From NCBI GenBank assembly GCA_003249625.1, contig QKII01000209.1, positions 1 through 8,442 of the forward strand: a stretch of 8,442 nucleotides of DNA, read 5' to 3'. Positions 6,352-8,442 of the stretch are shown here, piece by piece (the first letter of the stretch is position 1; every line of letters starts with the position of its first letter). The notes under the pieces are model-generated. The model was not told the origin of the DNA and did not search any database. It saw only the letters and a program-made list of their open reading frames with translations. This DNA is from Propionivibrio sp. Its GTDB lineage: Bacteria > Pseudomonadota > Gammaproteobacteria > Burkholderiales > Rhodocyclaceae. Both the position numbers and the translations under genes were made by a program.

Positions 6352-7206
6352 ATGGATGCGATGAAACGCTTTGCCCGCCACTTCTACTACGTCATGCGCG
6401 AGAACCCGGTAACTGCCGGTGCCTTCATTCTTTTCTTTGCGCTGATACTCCTGGCAATCACGGGGCCGGCAATCGTTCCCCACGATCCGTTGGCTACCAA
6501 TGCCGCCAATGCGCTGCAGCCGCCGTCATCGATCCATTTCTTCGGCACCGACCAGCTTGGCCGCGACATTCTCAGTCGGGTGATCGTTGCCACCCGGCTC
6601 GATCTTGGCATAGCACTCTCGGCAGTGGCCTTGTCCTTCATCGTCGGCAGCATGCTCGGTTGTGCAGCTGGCTACTGGGGTGGTTGGACGGATCGCATCG
6701 TCGGTCGTGTAACCGACACCATCATGGCCTTCCCCTTGTTCGTGCTCGCCATGGGGGTGGTGGCTGCACTGGGTAACTCGGTGGAGAACATCATCTACGC
6801 CACCGCAATCATCAATCTGCCGTTCTATTCGCGCGTGGCCCGCGCCGAAACCAGCATCCGCCGGAATGTGGGCTACGTGCAGGCAGCGCGGCTGGCAGGT
6901 TGTGGCGATGTGCGAATCCTGTCCGTTCACCTCTTTCCCAACATCCTCCCGCCGATGATGGTGCAAATCTCGCTGAATATGGGCTGGGCCATCCTCAACG
7001 CCGCGGGGCTATCCTTCATCGGCCTGGGTGTGCGACCTCCCGATGCCGAGTGGGGGATCATGGTCGCCGAGGGCGCCACCTATATCGTCTCCGGTGAATG
7101 GTGGATGGCACTCTTTCCCGGGGCAGCGCTGATGCTGGCGGTGTTCTGTTTCAATCTGCTGGGCGACGGTCTGCGTGATCTGGTCGATCCCACCCGCCGC
7201 ACCTGA
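6352..7206 (+). CDS. ABC transporter permease, DppC/OppC type
   Basis: The 284-residue partner of the preceding permease, completing the membrane channel. After a short cytoplasmic start, helix 1 (about 22-43) leads to the DppC hallmark HFFGTDQLGRDILSR (62-76). Further helices lie near 84-108, 123-142, 147-160, 206-228 and 254-275. The EAA loop is YVQAARLAGCGDVRILSVHL (175-194), followed by FPNILPP. LSFIGLGVRPPDAEWG (220-235) and the C-terminal NLLGDGLRDLVDPTRR are standard. The ATG at 6352 lies one base after the upstream stop, with GGAA seven bases before it. A GTG at 6331 inside the upstream gene and an ATG at 6361 are possible alternatives, differing by only a few residues. All features are ordinary for a peptide-type importer. 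Confidence 0.92.
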   Translation: MDAMKRFARHFYYVMRENPVTAGAFILFFALILLAITGPAIVPHDPLATNAANALQPPSSIHFFGTDQLGRDILSRVIVATRLDLGIALSAVALSFIVGSMLGCAAGYWGGWTDRIVGRVTDTIMAFPLFVLAMGVVAALGNSVENIIYATAIINLPFYSRVARAETSIRRNVGYVQAARLAGCGDVRILSVHLFPNILPPMMVQISLNMGWAILNAAGLSFIGLGVRPPDAEWGIMVAEGATYIVSGEWWMALFPGAALMLAVFCFNLLGDGLRDLVDPTRRT

Positions 7207-7215
7207 GGAAGCACC

Positions 7216-8442
7216 ATGAACATGCTTGCGCACGAACACCCGTTGCTGTCTGTCGATGGCCTGTCGGTAGAATTCCGCACGCGTAACGGAACAATCACCG
7301 CTTTGCACGACGTGGCACTGAAGGTGCGTAAAGGCGAGGTGCTCGGCGTAGTTGGCGAAAGCGGTTCGGGCAAGTCGGTGACCGCCTACACCGTGCTCGG
7401 CTTGCTTGACCCCGCCGGCCGCGCTGTCGCCGGCAGTGCCGACTTCAATGGGGTCACCCTGCTCGGCGCAGCCGAGAGCGATCTGCGAGAACTGCGAGGG
7501 CGCGAAATCTCGATGATCTTCCAGAATCCGCGGGCGGCGCTCAACCCTATCCGTACCGTCGGGCAGCAGATCGAGGATGTGCTGCGCCGCCATGCTCAGG
7601 CCACGCACGAAACAGCCAAGGCCAAAGCCATCGATATGCTGGCCAAGGTACGCATCGTCGATCCGGAAGCGCGCTACCACGCCTATCCCTTCGAGCTCTC
7701 CGGCGGCATGTGCCAGCGCGTGATGATCGCCATGGCTCTGTCATGCAATCCGCGTCTGCTGATCGCCGACGAGCCGACTACCGGTCTCGATGTCACAACC
7801 CAGAAGGCAACGATGGACCTGATCGCCGAGTTGACGCGCGAGCGTCACATGGCGGTGATCCTGATCACGCACGACCTCGGTCTGGCGGCGGCATACTGCG
7901 ATCGCATCGCGGTGATGCAGAAAGGCCGCGTGGTGGAGTCCGCGCCGGTGGCGCAACTGTTCTCGCAACCGACACATCCCTACACGCGCAGGCTGATCCT
8001 GGCGTCTCCCGGACCGGATACCGAGCTCGCCGATCTCCCCGCCGGATCCGATGAGCTGGACGTTGGCGCTCCACCGATCGGCAACGCAAGTATTCCGGTG
8101 ACCGGTGACGAGGTGCTGCTGGAAGTGCGGAATCTGGTCAAGGTCTTTGCCAGGCGTGGCGGCGGCCTGCGCTGGCCCTGGCAGGCGAGGGCCACAGAGG
8201 AAAGCGGCTTTCGTGCGCTGGACGGAGTGTCTTTCACACTGCGGCGCGGCGAGAGCCTGGGGCTGGTAGGCGAATCCGGCTGCGGCAAGTCCACGACGTC
8301 GAGCATCGTCACTCGCCTGCTCGACGCAACGGCGGGCGAGGTCATCCTCGATGGCGAGAACATCAGTCAGTACAGCGCCGCGCAGTTTGCCCGCATGCCC
8401 CAACGTTGCAAGATTCAGATGGTGTTCCAGGATCCGCACGAA
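7216..8442 (+). CDS. Fused ABC transporter ATPase (DppD-DppF type), 3' end outside window
   Basis: An open frame of 409 codons runs from ATG 7216 (AGGA-containing site seven bases ahead) to the window edge with no stop. It encodes two nucleotide-binding domains in one chain, as in GsiA or YejF; the intact protein should be about 550-650 residues. Domain 1 is complete: Walker A GESGSGKS (47-54), Q-loop Gln103 in [10 protein letters not shown], signature LSGGMCQR (161-168), Walker B LLIADEP (Asp185, Glu186), switch His219. The OppD/F-type HPYTRRL tail follows at 254-260. A linker (about 262-298) leads to domain 2, with Walker [10 protein letters not shown] (352-360) and Q-loop FQDP at 404; the rest is outside. 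It powers import through the two permeases encoded just upstream. A peptide/nickel-type importer normally needs two NBDs, and this single gene can supply both. Confidence 0.93.
   Translation, partial: MNMLAHEHPLLSVDGLSVEFRTRNGTITALHDVALKVRKGEVLGVVGESGSGKSVTAYTVLGLLDPAGRAVAGSADFNGVTLLGAAESDLRELRGREISMIFQNPRAALNPIRTVGQQIEDVLRRHAQATHETAKAKAIDMLAKVRIVDPEARYHAYPFELSGGMCQRVMIAMALSCNPRLLIADEPTTGLDVTTQKATMDLIAELTRERHMAVILITHDLGLAAAYCDRIAVMQKGRVVESAPVAQLFSQPTHPYTRRLILASPGPDTELADLPAGSDELDVGAPPIGNASIPVTGDEVLLEVRNLVKVFARRGGGLRWPWQARATEESGFRALDGVSFTLRRGESLGLVGESGCGKSTTSSIVTRLLDATAGEVILDGENISQYSAAQFARMPQRCKIQMVFQDPHE

Noticed and set aside
7009..8439. Two long minus-strand frames (7009-7680 and 7741-8439)
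   Set aside because: Both are antisense to the fused ATPase, which carries complete Walker and signature motifs in the plus frame.
1..8442. CRISPR arrays, tRNA or rRNA genes, insertion-sequence ends
   Set aside because: No spaced direct repeats, no tRNA-like or rRNA segments and no transposase motifs or terminal repeats were seen on either strand.

Overview
The window looks like chromosomal (or large-plasmid) DNA of a Gram-negative proteobacterium. It is GC-rich (about 60% by eye), uses GC-rich codons and AGGAG-type ribosome sites, and encodes a lipobox lipoprotein, a LysR-type regulator and a periplasmic binding protein with a twin-arginine-type leader. A beta- or gamma-proteobacterium is the best guess; the sequence alone does not fix the genus.

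Left part (1-1721, all on the minus strand). A lipoprotein gene of unknown function runs off the left edge. Next is a decayed alpha/beta-hydrolase remnant whose catalytic Asp and His motifs now lie in different frames. Then comes an intact LysR-family regulator. The 149-base gap between lipoprotein and remnant holds only two weak inverted repeats.

Divergent control region (1722-1838). The regulator and the catabolic operon are transcribed away from each other. The gap contains a perfect 29-base palindrome (12-base arms, T5 loop) with a T-N11-A LysR box at its centre. Partial copies of its arms recur closer to the operon. This is the layout expected of a LysR operator that both autoregulates and activates the divergent operon.

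Right part (1839-8442, all on the plus strand). Five tightly spaced genes form one apparent operon that leaves the window at the right edge. They are allophanate hydrolase (AtzF type, with both the amidase and the C-terminal domain), a family-5 substrate-binding protein, two Dpp/Opp-type permeases, and a fused two-domain ATPase (incomplete). A strong stem-loop (18 base pairs) sits directly behind the binding-protein stop codon and probably sets the high binding-protein to permease ratio.

Working model (inference). The LysR protein senses a nitrogen-rich compound or an intermediate. The ABC transporter imports that compound, and allophanate hydrolase releases ammonium and CO2 from the allophanate formed from it. 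No enzyme that makes allophanate (urea carboxylase, biuret hydrolase, AtzE or similar) lies inside the window. The imported substrate and the middle of the pathway are therefore unknown and would have to be encoded beyond the right edge or elsewhere. This transporter-hydrolase pairing is the most interesting aspect of the window.
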